The notes beneath the pieces are model-generated. The model saw only the letters and a program-made list of their open reading frames with translations, was not told the DNA's origin and did not search any database. A stretch of DNA of 64,000 bases. Origin: CAZYQW01 sp964649825. Lineage in GTDB: Bacteria > Planctomycetota > B15-G4 > JADJEK01. The stretch spans positions 79,125 to 143,124 of the forward strand of contig CAZYQW010000147.1 in the NCBI GenBank assembly GCA_964649825.1, in the 5' to 3' direction. Each line of letters starts with the position of its first letter. Positions within the stretch are counted from its first letter, which is position 1. A program made the translations under genes and the position numbers. Of the stretch, positions 1 through 9,199 are shown piece by piece.

Positions 1-891
1 CGCCATGAGGCCGAGCAGGACGAGAAGTTCCCGCCGCGGCCCGTGCGGGACGTGCTTCAGTTCCTGCTCGATCACGCCCCGCTGCAGCGGTGGCAGGCCG
101 AGATTCTCGAGATCGTGCGGAACGAGGCGTACTACTTCTCGCCGCAGGCGATGACGAAGATCATGAACGAGGGTTGGGCGTCGTACTGGCACTCGACGAT
201 GATGACGCAGAAGATCCTCTTGCCGACCGAGGTGATCGACTACGCCGACCACCACAGCGGCACGCTCGCGACCTCGCCGGGGCGGCTCAACCCGTACAAG
301 ATGGGAATCGAGCTGTTCCGCGACATCGAGGATCGCTGGAACCGCGGGAAGTTCGGCAAGGAGTTCGAGGAGTGCGACGACTTCGACAAGAAGCGCCGCT
401 GGAACAAGAGGCTCGGCCAGGGGCGCGAGAAGATCTTCGAGGTGCGGAAGACGCACAACGACGTCACGTTCCTCGACACGTTCCTGAACGACGAGTTCTG
501 CGAGGCCCAGAAGCTGTTCGTCTACGGGATCAACCGGAGGACCGGCGAGTACGAGATCATCGACCGAGACTGGCGGAAAGTGCAGGCGCAGCTCCTCTAC
601 AGTCTGACCAACTGGGGCCAGCCCTTCATCTACGTCGTCGACGGCAACTACAAGAACCGCGGCGATCTCTACCTCCACCACCGTTGGAACGGGACCGATC
701 TCCAGTTCGACTTCGCGTCCGAGACCCTGAAGAACCTCAGCTTGATCTGGTCGCGACCGGTGCACCTGGAGTCGCAGCACGAGGGCAAGGGAGTGTTGAT
801 GTCGTGTCAGGGCTACGAGGCCGAAGTGACGAGCCAGGAGATGACGCCGTCCGAGGAGGCGATGGCGGTGGGGCAGGGTTCGCACAGTTGA
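1..891 (+). CDS. spoVR: SpoVR family protein, C-terminal part (5' end outside window)
   Basis: The reading frame is open from the first base, so the gene starts upstream; 296 C-terminal residues are visible against about 510 for E. coli YcgB. The motif around residues 50-63 of the visible part (TKIMNEGWASYWHS) is the SpoVR signature, followed by the family's soluble alpha/beta region. An internal GTG at 43 would give a tidy start but lies in mid-domain, so it is not the true start. SpoVR proteins are cytoplasmic, often sit beside yeaG and yeaH stress genes, and have no settled biochemical activity. Its usual partners would lie upstream of the window. Confidence 0.9.
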   Translation, partial: RHEAEQDEKFPPRPVRDVLQFLLDHAPLQRWQAEILEIVRNEAYYFSPQAMTKIMNEGWASYWHSTMMTQKILLPTEVIDYADHHSGTLATSPGRLNPYKMGIELFRDIEDRWNRGKFGKEFEECDDFDKKRRWNKRLGQGREKIFEVRKTHNDVTFLDTFLNDEFCEAQKLFVYGINRRTGEYEIIDRDWRKVQAQLLYSLTNWGQPFIYVVDGNYKNRGDLYLHHRWNGTDLQFDFASETLKNLSLIWSRPVHLESQHEGKGVLMSCQGYEAEVTSQEMTPSEEAMAVGQGSHS

Positions 892-937
892 CGTACGATC
901 GACCGGGCCGCTGGCGGGACTCGACACGGAGCAACGG

Positions 938-1639
938 ATGATCGAGTGGCGCGACGCAGCGAGTCGGGACGAGCCGCCGCTCTCTCCCGGCGGCTCGATG
1001 ATCCAGCGGGTCGAGGCCCGACATGAGCCGAGCGGGTGCGGCAACGGCTCGGCCTCGTTCCACGAGGCGCGCTCGGCCGTCTTCGACCGGTTGTTCGGAG
1101 TGCCGATCGACGTCGACGGAGGAGGCGCCGGCGACGGCCTCGACGTGCGGATCCACTCCCCCGGATTCGCCGATCGCAGCTTCTACACCCTGGTCACGAG
1201 CGGCATGAGCGACCATCCGATGCACACGCCGCCGGAGCTCGGGCCCGAAGTGCGCCGTGCCGAGATGGTCCTCTACGTCGACCAACCCGGGCCCAGCACG
1301 GTCCGGTTGCTTCGAACTCTCGCGTTGATGCCGCGCCGTTCGGGGATGTGGCTCGGGCACGGCCATACTCTGCCGAACGGAGCCCCCCCGGCCCCGCTCT
1401 TCCCGGGCTCCACGCTCGACACGCTGCTGATCCTCGACACGATCGTGATGCCCGAGCGCGAGATCTGGCGTCACGTCACGCTCGACGATGAACCCCTCCG
1501 TCTCCTGAACCCGGTGCCGATCACGTCGCGCGAATGCGCGGTCAAGTTGACGATGGGGCTTCCTGCGCTGCTCGAGAGGTTCAACCATCGCGGGCTCTCG
1601 TTCGTCCTCGACACCGGGCGCGACGATCTCGCCGTCTGA
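938..1639 (+). CDS. Suppressor-of-fused (SUFU) domain protein
   Basis: The 233-residue product matches the bacterial SUFU-domain family: a YTLVTSGMSDHPM block, then MWLGHGHTLPNG and a C-terminal LPALLERFNHRGLSFVLD helix, in the order expected for that fold. The first 40 residues are low in similarity and may be a lineage extension. ATG 938 has a GGAG six bases upstream, which favours it over the internal ATG at 1000. SUFU in animals regulates Hedgehog signalling; bacterial versions are of unknown function and are sometimes found as immunity proteins in toxin loci. No toxin gene is visible nearby, so that role is not supported here. Confidence 0.75.
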   Translation: MIEWRDAASRDEPPLSPGGSMIQRVEARHEPSGCGNGSASFHEARSAVFDRLFGVPIDVDGGGAGDGLDVRIHSPGFADRSFYTLVTSGMSDHPMHTPPELGPEVRRAEMVLYVDQPGPSTVRLLRTLALMPRRSGMWLGHGHTLPNGAPPAPLFPGSTLDTLLILDTIVMPEREIWRHVTLDDEPLRLLNPVPITSRECAVKLTMGLPALLERFNHRGLSFVLDTGRDDLAV

Positions 1640-1737
1640 GGTTCCTTCGGCGATCGCGATTTTCTCGAAGCCGAGAAACGCCGCGGGGAGGAATGACGGG
1701 AACGGACCGGAAGCGTCGTCACGGCCAAGGAGCGCGC

Positions 1738-3573
1738 ATGGTTTCCAAGCACCCAGATCGGCGAGGCCGATTCTCCACCCTCACCGCGGCGGTTGCCGCC
1801 GGGGTCTTGGGGTTCCCTTCGCTCGGCTTCACCCAGTCGGACCAATGGTCGATCGAGACCGAGCTGCGGATCGGCACCGACTACTTCGCCCCGGTCCACG
1901 CCACGCTCCTCCCGAGCGGCGACGTGATGATGATCGGCTTCACGCAGACGATGCTCTCGCCCACGTCGATGGGCGGGACGGCGGCGATCTGTGACCGCAC
2001 CGGCACGACGACCGCGCTCTTCACGCCGGCGCCCCTCGGAACGCCGGTGCCGTCGAGCGTCGCCTTGTCGAACACGTATCCAGAATCCGTTGCCTATCCC
2101 GCGTCGCAGTACTGTTATCCCGACGGTGCATGCGGCGGAACCACTTGCCGCTCGGACACGTACTTCTGCAGTGGTCATACGCTCCTCGACGACGGGAATC
2201 TCCTGCTCGTCGGCGGGCTTCGCCAGGACTATGCACTGCCGGGGTACGGCGCAGCCGGCGGCACGGACTACAGCGCGATCTGGGACTGGCAGGCGCCCGC
2301 GCTGACCGCGCAATGGTCGATGGTCCCGGGATCGTTCTCCGGCGTGCCGTCCGGCGCCTACACGCAAGGGATCTTCACGGGCCACGAGCGGTACTATCCG
2401 ACCGCGATGCGGCTCCACACCGGTGAGGTGATGATCATCGGTGGATCGCAGGTCCTCGCCGCGACGGGGTGGAGCGCGGTCCGGAACCTCGTCGCCGACG
2501 TCTTCTCTCCGGCGACCTCGACCTACGCTTCGATCGCGACGGAAGCCCCGGTCGAAGCGTTCAACGTCGACTACACGCACACGTTCGTGCTGCCGGCGCC
2601 GGTGAGCGGCAACGACGTGATCCTCCTGGGCGACGACGCCGTCCCCGTTCTCCTCGACCTCGACGCGACGATGGACCCGTGGACGGTCCAGACGAAGCAG
2701 GTGGGGGAGCAGATGGTCCCCGACGTTCGTCCGCCGGGACCGGGACTTCCGATGGTCCCGGATCCGAACAAGGGTGGCTCGACCGTCATGCTGCCGATTC
2801 GATTGACGAGCAGCTCGTTCGGCTACGCGAACGGTTCGATCCTCACCGCCGGCGGGCAGAAGGCGCCGGAGCAGACCCAGGGCTACGGCGACTTCATCGA
2901 CATCTATGACGTGGTCGACGAGACCTGGACCACCCAGCTCCCGCTGCAGAAACCGCGCCATCACCCGTCCACCGTGCTGCTGCCGGACGGTCAAGTCCTC
3001 TTCGTGTGCGGCCACACGCCGGCGTCGACGACTCCGCTGCCGCAGCAGGCGGAGTACCTATCTCTGCGCGGCAACTACGGCACGACGCTCGGCACGATCG
3101 ATCCGAACCTGGTTCCCCGGGGATACCACACGATCACGGTGCTCCTCCCCGACGGTCGGGTGCTCGTCGGCGGCGGTCGCAACGCGGGGTCCTCGGGATC
3201 GTCGGCGCTCGAGCGGGGGAGCGTGCAGTATCTCTCCCCGCCCTACATGTTCCGGCCTCGACCCACGATCACGTCCTGGCCGCGCGACGTCTCCTACGGC
3301 GACGATACGTTCCAACTGCGAGGCAAAGGACCGATCTCGGAGGTGGTGCTGGTAGGACTTGGATCGATGACCCACTCGATCGACATGAACCAGCGGCACG
3401 TGCAGCTCCGCATCCTGCATCAGGCGATCCACGTTCAGACCGGCCAGTACCTCGCGATCGTGCGCGGCCCGGCCCAGGGGCGGGTCGCACCACCGGGCTA
3501 CTACATGCTGTTCGTCCTCGCGGGCGACGCGAAGCGAACTCCGTCCGAGGCGAGAATCGTCCGAGTGCAGTGA
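1738..3573 (+). CDS. Secreted radical-copper oxidase (glyoxal/galactose oxidase-like, AA5-type)
   Basis: The 611-residue product has an N-terminal signal-like segment (about residues 9-32), a kelch beta-propeller and a C-terminal galactose-oxidase-like early-set (DUF1929) domain ending in APPGYYMLFVLAGD. All mechanism-defining residues are present: Cys144 (YFCSGH) and Tyr220 (RYYPT), which would form the Cys-Tyr redox cofactor, axial Tyr463 and His464 (GYHTI), and His546 (MTHSIDM). Such enzymes oxidise primary alcohols or aldehydes with reduction of O2 to H2O2; the substrate cannot be told. The start at 1738 has an AAGGAG five bases upstream. A longer open frame from 1534 is not used because it overlaps the previous gene. 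Confidence 0.85.
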   Translation: MVSKHPDRRGRFSTLTAAVAAGVLGFPSLGFTQSDQWSIETELRIGTDYFAPVHATLLPSGDVMMIGFTQTMLSPTSMGGTAAICDRTGTTTALFTPAPLGTPVPSSVALSNTYPESVAYPASQYCYPDGACGGTTCRSDTYFCSGHTLLDDGNLLLVGGLRQDYALPGYGAAGGTDYSAIWDWQAPALTAQWSMVPGSFSGVPSGAYTQGIFTGHERYYPTAMRLHTGEVMIIGGSQVLAATGWSAVRNLVADVFSPATSTYASIATEAPVEAFNVDYTHTFVLPAPVSGNDVILLGDDAVPVLLDLDATMDPWTVQTKQVGEQMVPDVRPPGPGLPMVPDPNKGGSTVMLPIRLTSSSFGYANGSILTAGGQKAPEQTQGYGDFIDIYDVVDETWTTQLPLQKPRHHPSTVLLPDGQVLFVCGHTPASTTPLPQQAEYLSLRGNYGTTLGTIDPNLVPRGYHTITVLLPDGRVLVGGGRNAGSSGSSALERGSVQYLSPPYMFRPRPTITSWPRDVSYGDDTFQLRGKGPISEVVLVGLGSMTHSIDMNQRHVQLRILHQAIHVQTGQYLAIVRGPAQGRVAPPGYYMLFVLAGDAKRTPSEARIVRVQ

Positions 3574-3692
3574 GCCGAGTCAGCGCTTCCGCAGCGTCCC
3601 GCGCTGCGATCCGAGCTTCGCTCGCTAGAGTCGTCTACCCGGCTTCCTGTCCCGGCCGGTGACGGATCGTGACATCGAGAATGGACCGATAG

Positions 3693-4268
3693 ATGACGTC
3701 GACGACGGACCGCGACGAGCGGCTCGTGGCGCGAGCGCGTCGGGGCGAGCGCGTCGCGATCGACGATCTGACCGAGCGGTTCGCCGCCATTCCCAGAATC
3801 GTGCGGATCTGCAACCACCGGCTCGGACGGCCCATCGCGGAGACCGAGCTCGGCGACGTGACGCAGAGCGCGCTCATCGCCATCTGGAGGAAGATCGACG
3901 GCTACCGCGGGCATTCGTCGCTCGAGGCCTGGTTCTATGGCTTCTGCCTGCGGGAAGTGATGAAGGTGCGTCGTCGCCGGGCGCGTCGGCCGAGCGAGTG
4001 GCTCGCGGTCGGCGGCTCGACCGACGCGGCGGCTCGGCGAGAGATCGAACCGGAGCCGGTCGAATCCGATCGGATCGAGACCGAGATCGATGCGCTGGGA
4101 CCGCCCGCGTCCGAGATCGTCCGCTTGAAGCACTTCGAGGAGCGGAGCTTCTCCGAGATCGCGAACTGCCTCGACATGCCGTTGGGATCGGTGAAGACGC
4201 AGTACTACCGGGCCGTCGAACGTCTGCGCGTCAGCCTCGCTCCTCTGTGGAGGGCACTCCAAAGATGA
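3693..4268 (+). CDS. ECF-type RNA polymerase sigma factor
   Basis: This 191-residue protein has a region 2 (DVTQSALIAIWRKIDGYRG, with ALEAWFYGFCLREV-like helix after it) and a region 4 helix-turn-helix (ERSFSEIANCLDMPLGSVKTQYYRAVERLR), joined by a short linker, the size and layout of an ECF sigma factor. It recruits RNA polymerase to a dedicated promoter set. Its stop overlaps the start of the next gene by ATGA, and that gene encodes a one-pass membrane protein, the usual arrangement for sigma/anti-sigma pairs. No clear Shine-Dalgarno precedes the ATG. Confidence 0.9.
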   Translation: MTSTTDRDERLVARARRGERVAIDDLTERFAAIPRIVRICNHRLGRPIAETELGDVTQSALIAIWRKIDGYRGHSSLEAWFYGFCLREVMKVRRRRARRPSEWLAVGGSTDAAARREIEPEPVESDRIETEIDALGPPASEIVRLKHFEERSFSEIANCLDMPLGSVKTQYYRAVERLRVSLAPLWRALQR

Positions 4269-4981
4269 GCGAGGTGCACACCGGTGACGACATGGATGAA
4301 TGCTCGGAGGAGTTCTACCGCCGCGTCGTGCTCGGCGAGATCGACGTCGACTCCGAGGAGGTGGCAGCCCGACGTCGCGGCGATCCCGAGTTCACGCGTG
4401 CCTTGGTCGAGTGGCAGAGCACCATCGACGCGCTCGCGTCGGCGCGGCGCGAGCGGAGCGCCGCCCTCCACGAGCTCCAATCGTGTCCGAACGAAGATGC
4501 GGATCGGCTCGCCGCGCGTCGCTTTCTCGACCGCCGGCTCTCGTCCCGCGAGCGTCGCCGCCGCGCTGCGATTGCCTGGGCCGCGGCGGCGACCGCGGCG
4601 ATCCTGCTCGGAGCGTCGCTTCTCGGGGTGTTCGACACGGGTGGACGGACGGGCGGCCGGAGCGGACCGCTCGACGGTCGACCGGGTCGACCGGTCCCCG
4701 TCGGCCCCGTCGAGCGCGTCGATCACTTCGTCGTGCCCGCCGCGATCCCGACCGGTGGCCGGCTGGTCATTCGCGTCCTCGACCAGGACGGCGGCGACGT
4801 CTGGGAGATTCGACGCGAGGCCGATTCGCTTACCGAGCCTCGGCTCGACCTCGACGAGGAGCGGATCCGGTCGTTGCCGCGTCGGTTCCGCTGGTCGTAC
4901 GAGATCGTCGACGGCACGGGCGAACCGGTCTCGTCCGGCGCGTACGACGTCGAGATCGTCGGCCCGAATCGAGGATCGTAG
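4265..4981 (+). CDS. Single-pass membrane protein, probable anti-sigma factor
   Basis: The 238-residue product has an acidic cytoplasmic N-terminal helical part (about 1-95), one transmembrane segment (about residues 100-121, rich in Ala, Ile and Leu) and an extracytoplasmic C-terminal domain of beta-type sequence. Its start overlaps the ECF sigma stop (ATGA), so translation is probably coupled. The HxxxCxxC zinc motif of classical ZAS anti-sigma factors is absent. The anti-sigma role is therefore inferred from position and topology and not from a conserved motif. Confidence 0.65.
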   Translation: MSEVHTGDDMDECSEEFYRRVVLGEIDVDSEEVAARRRGDPEFTRALVEWQSTIDALASARRERSAALHELQSCPNEDADRLAARRFLDRRLSSRERRRRAAIAWAAAATAAILLGASLLGVFDTGGRTGGRSGPLDGRPGRPVPVGPVERVDHFVVPAAIPTGGRLVIRVLDQDGGDVWEIRREADSLTEPRLDLDEERIRSLPRRFRWSYEIVDGTGEPVSSGAYDVEIVGPNRGS

Positions 4982-4987
4982 GGACCC

Positions 4988-7579
4988 ATGGCGACGAAGC
5001 CGGCACGCTTCACGCGACGCGCCGCCCGAACGATCGCGGGTGCGACGCTTGCTCTCCTCCTCGGCGCGACGACGATGGCGGGCGACGAGGCGGCGATCGA
5101 CCTCGTCGATCGCGTGACGCGGGCCGCGGCCGGCGAGGAGGCGATCGACGCGGACGGCCTCTTGGACGCGTATCGCGTGGTGATGGGCCGGTGGGTCGCC
5201 GACGCGCACGCGATGGACGTCGACGTCATGCGATTCGTCGAAGCGGTGCACGCTACGCGCGAGCGGTTGGGCGGCGCCGGGCATCGGTTCGCGGAGCTCG
5301 ACTGGCGAATCCACTCGTTTCGACTCGCGCAGGTGGGGCGGCTGTCCGAGCTCGAGCGATTCGTGTCGGTGGTCGCCCCCGCCTACGGAAGCACGACCCC
5401 GTACGCGGCGCTCCTATGGATCGATCTGGCGGGCATTCAACGGGAGCTCGGCGAGCTCGACGAAGCCGCCGCGAGCATGGATCGTGCCGCGGACGTGCTC
5501 GACGCCATCGGCGATTCGGACGACCCGCGCGTCGCGGATCCGCTCGCTCGCGCGCGGTGCCTGCTGGCTGGAAGCCGCGCGTTCGAGATGATCGAGCGCG
5601 GGCTCGCGGACCTCGCCCACCCGTTCGTCGAGGAGTGTGTCGACCAGGGGGAGCGCTTGCTGCACGACCGGGACGACCCGTCGCTCTACCTGGATGCCCT
5701 CCTCGTCCGCATCGCGCACGCGATGGCCCTCGATCGCTTCGAGGAAGTCGTTCGATGGGTCGACGACGAGGAGGCGCGTGAGGTGATGCAGAGGCCGGCG
5801 TCCGCCGCGCAGCGGAGCAAGATCCTCCTTCGAGTCGGGATGAGTCAGGTCTTCCTCGAGCGTTTCGATCCGGACCGCCCCGTAGAGGCTCGGCGTACGC
5901 TCGAGTCCATCGAGGCAGAGATCGACGCCGGCGGTGATCTCGTCGAGCGGCGGCTGCTTCGCGTCTGGACGGCGATCGCGGCGATGCACGAGGGTCGACT
6001 GGATGAGGCTCGCGCGGCGATCGCCGCCGCCGCGGCGCTCGTCGACCCGGAACAGGTCGACTTCGATCCGCATTTCGCGACGGTCCAGGCGCTTCGCGCT
6101 CGACTGGCTCGCCAGACCGGGGCCGGCATGGCGGAGCTTCGGTCCGAGCTCGAGAGGATCGACGACGTGCTCGATCGAACGATCGAGAGCTGGCGGGCGC
6201 GGGCGGTCACCGCCACCGGGCAAGGGTTCCTCCTCTTCGACGAGGTGAACGACGTAGTGGCCGAGACGGTCGCGTTGCTCGTGGCGGTCCACGGCCGCGA
6301 ACGGGGCGCCGAGGAAGCGTGGAACCGGCTGCTGCGCGTTCAATCCGTCGGATCGCTGGCTCGATCGCTGGGCGGCGGCGCGCCGACCCTCGACGAGGTC
6401 CGGGCGCGGTTCTGTGGCGCTCGGCGGGGCTGTCTCCTCGTCGTGCCGGGGTGGAACGGCAGCTACGCGTTGCTCCTCGACGCGATGCACGCGGGCTGCT
6501 TCGACCTGCCGCCCTCGTTCGAGCTCGCGCGCGCGCGTCGCGACGTCGTGGCGGCGGCGAGCGGCGTCGTGCGCGGCGACGCGGGGAGGAACGAGGCGAG
6601 TCTCGCGCCGATTCTCGTGCGCGCGAGCGCCGCGTTCCTTCCCGGCGCGGTCGCATCCGGGATCGACGCTTGGGACGGGATCACGGTCGTAGCGACGGAC
6701 GGCACCGGCTACCTCCCGTTCGAGCTGCTGCCGTTCCGAGACGGCGTCACGCTCGGCGAGCGCTTCGCGATCGACTACCTGCCCTCGATGCCGGTCGGTC
6801 TGGTGCTCCTGGATCGCGCGGGCGCTCGCTCGGTCGTTCGTGCCGCGGACGCGATGGGGGTGGTCATGGTCGGGCTCGACGACGACGGAAGCGACGGGCT
6901 CGCGTTCGGGGCGGAGGAACGGCGGCTCTTGCTCGACGCGTGGTCGGTTCGAGATCCGCTCGTGGTGCGGGCCCGCGACACCGGAGTGGCGGCGCTCGAG
7001 GACGTGACGGTGGCAGGCGCCGATTGGCTTCAGATCATCGCCCACGGCGCCCGAGACGAGCGGAGCGTTCGCCCTTTCGGTTTACGCCTCGGTCGCGATC
7101 GGCTGACGCCGGAGCGAGCCGAGCGCGTCGCGATGCCGCCCGTCGTGGTGGTCACCGCGTGCGAGACGTGGCGCGGCCCCATGAGACGCGGCGATGATGG
7201 TCGGGATCACCTGGCCGGAGCGCTTTTCTTGGCCGGCGCCGATCTGCTGGTGATGAGCCACGCGCCGGTGGATCACCACGACGCCTTGCGCGCGACGAAC
7301 GTGTTCCACCGCGCGGTGGCGGAGGGGCATTCGCCGGCGGAGGCGATGCGTCGCGCCCGAGAGCTCGCGCGCCGTCGGAGCGGCGGACGAATCCCGGTGA
7401 ACGCGTCGCTGATCCACGTCCTGGGGCTCGGGCACGAACCGATCTTCGCGTCGTCGCCCCTGGCGGCGGGCGACGACGCGGCGCCGCGAAGATGGTGGAT
7501 CGGCGCGCTTGCCGCGGCGGCCGTGGTCGGCGTCGGCTGGCGAGTCTCGCGAAGACGGCGGAATCAATCGCTCGTTTGA
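4988..7579 (+). CDS. CHAT-domain protease-like protein with helical-repeat body
   Basis: The 863-residue product begins with a hydrophobic signal-like segment (about 16-32), continues as an alpha-helical TPR-like region (about 60-440), and ends with a CHAT domain (about 470-830) and a C-terminal transmembrane helix (about 836-854) followed by an arginine-rich tail. The CHAT catalytic dyad is intact: His686 (IIAHGA) and Cys725 (VTACET). CHAT proteins are caspase/separase-related cysteine peptidases. The tail topology suggests that the body is extracytoplasmic, tethered to the membrane. It lies 6 bp after the anti-sigma-like gene, so the three genes look like one operon. Confidence 0.85.
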   Translation: MATKPARFTRRAARTIAGATLALLLGATTMAGDEAAIDLVDRVTRAAAGEEAIDADGLLDAYRVVMGRWVADAHAMDVDVMRFVEAVHATRERLGGAGHRFAELDWRIHSFRLAQVGRLSELERFVSVVAPAYGSTTPYAALLWIDLAGIQRELGELDEAAASMDRAADVLDAIGDSDDPRVADPLARARCLLAGSRAFEMIERGLADLAHPFVEECVDQGERLLHDRDDPSLYLDALLVRIAHAMALDRFEEVVRWVDDEEAREVMQRPASAAQRSKILLRVGMSQVFLERFDPDRPVEARRTLESIEAEIDAGGDLVERRLLRVWTAIAAMHEGRLDEARAAIAAAAALVDPEQVDFDPHFATVQALRARLARQTGAGMAELRSELERIDDVLDRTIESWRARAVTATGQGFLLFDEVNDVVAETVALLVAVHGRERGAEEAWNRLLRVQSVGSLARSLGGGAPTLDEVRARFCGARRGCLLVVPGWNGSYALLLDAMHAGCFDLPPSFELARARRDVVAAASGVVRGDAGRNEASLAPILVRASAAFLPGAVASGIDAWDGITVVATDGTGYLPFELLPFRDGVTLGERFAIDYLPSMPVGLVLLDRAGARSVVRAADAMGVVMVGLDDDGSDGLAFGAEERRLLLDAWSVRDPLVVRARDTGVAALEDVTVAGADWLQIIAHGARDERSVRPFGLRLGRDRLTPERAERVAMPPVVVVTACETWRGPMRRGDDGRDHLAGALFLAGADLLVMSHAPVDHHDALRATNVFHRAVAEGHSPAEAMRRARELARRRSGGRIPVNASLIHVLGLGHEPIFASSPLAAGDDAAPRRWWIGALAAAAVVGVGWRVSRRRRNQSLV

Positions 7580-7592
7580 GACGATCGTCCTG

Positions 7593-9155
7593 CTACGGAG
7601 GATCGTTCGCGCAGCCCCCACGCCCGCCGTTCAGGAGTCCGCAGCCGTTGCCGGGGTCGCCGCCGACGCATCCGTTCGGGAGACGGCCCGCCACGAGGGA
7701 GTAGAGCGTGGGGTCCGGAACGTACAGCAGGACGCTCGACGGGGCCTGCCCGACGATCACTGTTCCGTCGAGCGCGACCGGCGTCACCTCGTAGATTCGA
7801 ATCGGGCCGAGCGACGCGGCCGGCGTGGTCAATGTGACGGCGTACGGCGGGTTCGGCGCGATCGGGACGTAGGAGATCGTGCTGCCATCGGGGACCCATT
7901 TCGCCTCCGTCGCGCCGCCCTGCGTCAACTGCCGGAGCTGGAAGTGGGTGGCGGCCGCGAACGCGGTCGTATCGACGGGCGGCGTGAAGACGATCAGTGC
8001 GATCTCCTCGCCGCCGTTGATCGACACGCTTTCCTGTTCGCTCCACGTGAGCCGCCTCGACTCCTCGTCGATCGTCTGGTTCAGCACGAAGCGCAGGTCG
8101 AACGATCCACTGTCCTCGAGGCCGAGCAAGAGATCGATGTCGCCGTCGCCGTCGGCGTCTCCTGTCGCCGAAGCGCGGAGAATGGACCCCTCGTTCGGGA
8201 GAAAGCAAGGCGTCCCGATCGAGATCGTGCCCCCCGGCGCCGCGGCGGAGAAGAGGGACGAGAACGACTCGACGGACGAGCCGGTCCCGCTTCGAACGAA
8301 GACTCGGGCTTCACCGGCGCCGCCCGAACGACGCAAGCGGACGAGGTCGGAGCGGTGATCTCCGTCGTAGTCGAAGGAGTGTATGCCGCCGGGCGACCCG
8401 ATGAAGTCACGGCTCGCGACGCCGTGCGAGTTCGCGACGTAGACGACCGAACCCGACGCGGCTGGAACTTCCCACGCGATCAGGTCGCGTTCCTCCGGCG
8501 AGCTCGCGCGGGACACCGCGAGGGTTCCTCCTTCGCCGCGAACGATCGGCTCGGCGAGCGGCTGGCCGTTCAGCGCGAGCAACTCGAGACGATCGCCGAC
8601 CGCCACGACCAGCTCGTCCCCAGCGACCCCGTCCCAGTCGATGGATTCCACGTCGGCGACGGGCGCGCCCGTCTCGATCGTGCCGAGCGACGCCAGTTCC
8701 GCGTCGAGCAGCTCGAGGTCGTGCTCGCCGATCCCGATCACGAGCGGTGCTCCGTCGTACGTGAGGACGATCAGCCGGCGTCCCGCGAACGAGGGTCGCT
8801 GGATGTCGACGATCGAGAACGACGGAACGGCCGTCGGGAGCACGTGCAGCACCCCCAGGCCGCTACCCGTCGTCAGCAGGAGAACGTCCCGGCCGCCCTC
8901 CCCGGCTCCATCGAGGGTCGCCACGTCGACGACGCCGTCGGTTCCGACCGGCATCGGGACGTCGAGCGCGCCGGCGCTTTCGTGGTAATGGAGGCCGCCG
9001 CCCGCGAGAACGAACAGATCGAGGCCGAGGTCGTGGCTGAAGGCGCCGACGTCGACGGCATGGATGGCGGGGCCGTTCCAGAGCGGGTACGACTCCCAGA
9101 CGTCGATCGGGTTCGGGACGAGCAGAGCGGTGAGGACGGAGAGCGATGCGAGCAT
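7593..9155 (-). CDS. Secreted VCBS/FG-GAP-like repeat protein
   Basis: The 520-residue product has a short signal-like N-terminus, then repeated beta segments with Asp-rich turns such as FDYDGDHRSDLVRL and GDADGDGDIDLLLG, which are calcium-binding FG-GAP/VCBS-type motifs. The C-terminus is Gly/Cys-rich. An extracellular beta-propeller or adhesive role is inferred; no catalytic motif was recognised. The ATG at 9155 has AGGGA six bases upstream; an in-frame ATG at 9182 lacks one. It is convergent with the CHAT gene, only 13 bp apart. Confidence 0.6.
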   Translation of the reverse strand: MLASLSVLTALLVPNPIDVWESYPLWNGPAIHAVDVGAFSHDLGLDLFVLAGGGLHYHESAGALDVPMPVGTDGVVDVATLDGAGEGGRDVLLLTTGSGLGVLHVLPTAVPSFSIVDIQRPSFAGRRLIVLTYDGAPLVIGIGEHDLELLDAELASLGTIETGAPVADVESIDWDGVAGDELVVAVGDRLELLALNGQPLAEPIVRGEGGTLAVSRASSPEERDLIAWEVPAASGSVVYVANSHGVASRDFIGSPGGIHSFDYDGDHRSDLVRLRRSGGAGEARVFVRSGTGSSVESFSSLFSAAAPGGTISIGTPCFLPNEGSILRASATGDADGDGDIDLLLGLEDSGSFDLRFVLNQTIDEESRRLTWSEQESVSINGGEEIALIVFTPPVDTTAFAAATHFQLRQLTQGGATEAKWVPDGSTISYVPIAPNPPYAVTLTTPAASLGPIRIYEVTPVALDGTVIVGQAPSSVLLYVPDPTLYSLVAGRLPNGCVGGDPGNGCGLLNGGRGGCANDPP

Positions 9156-9199
9156 GTTCGTTCCCTGGAGCCATGGAGCCATGGATCGATGCGGGGCCG

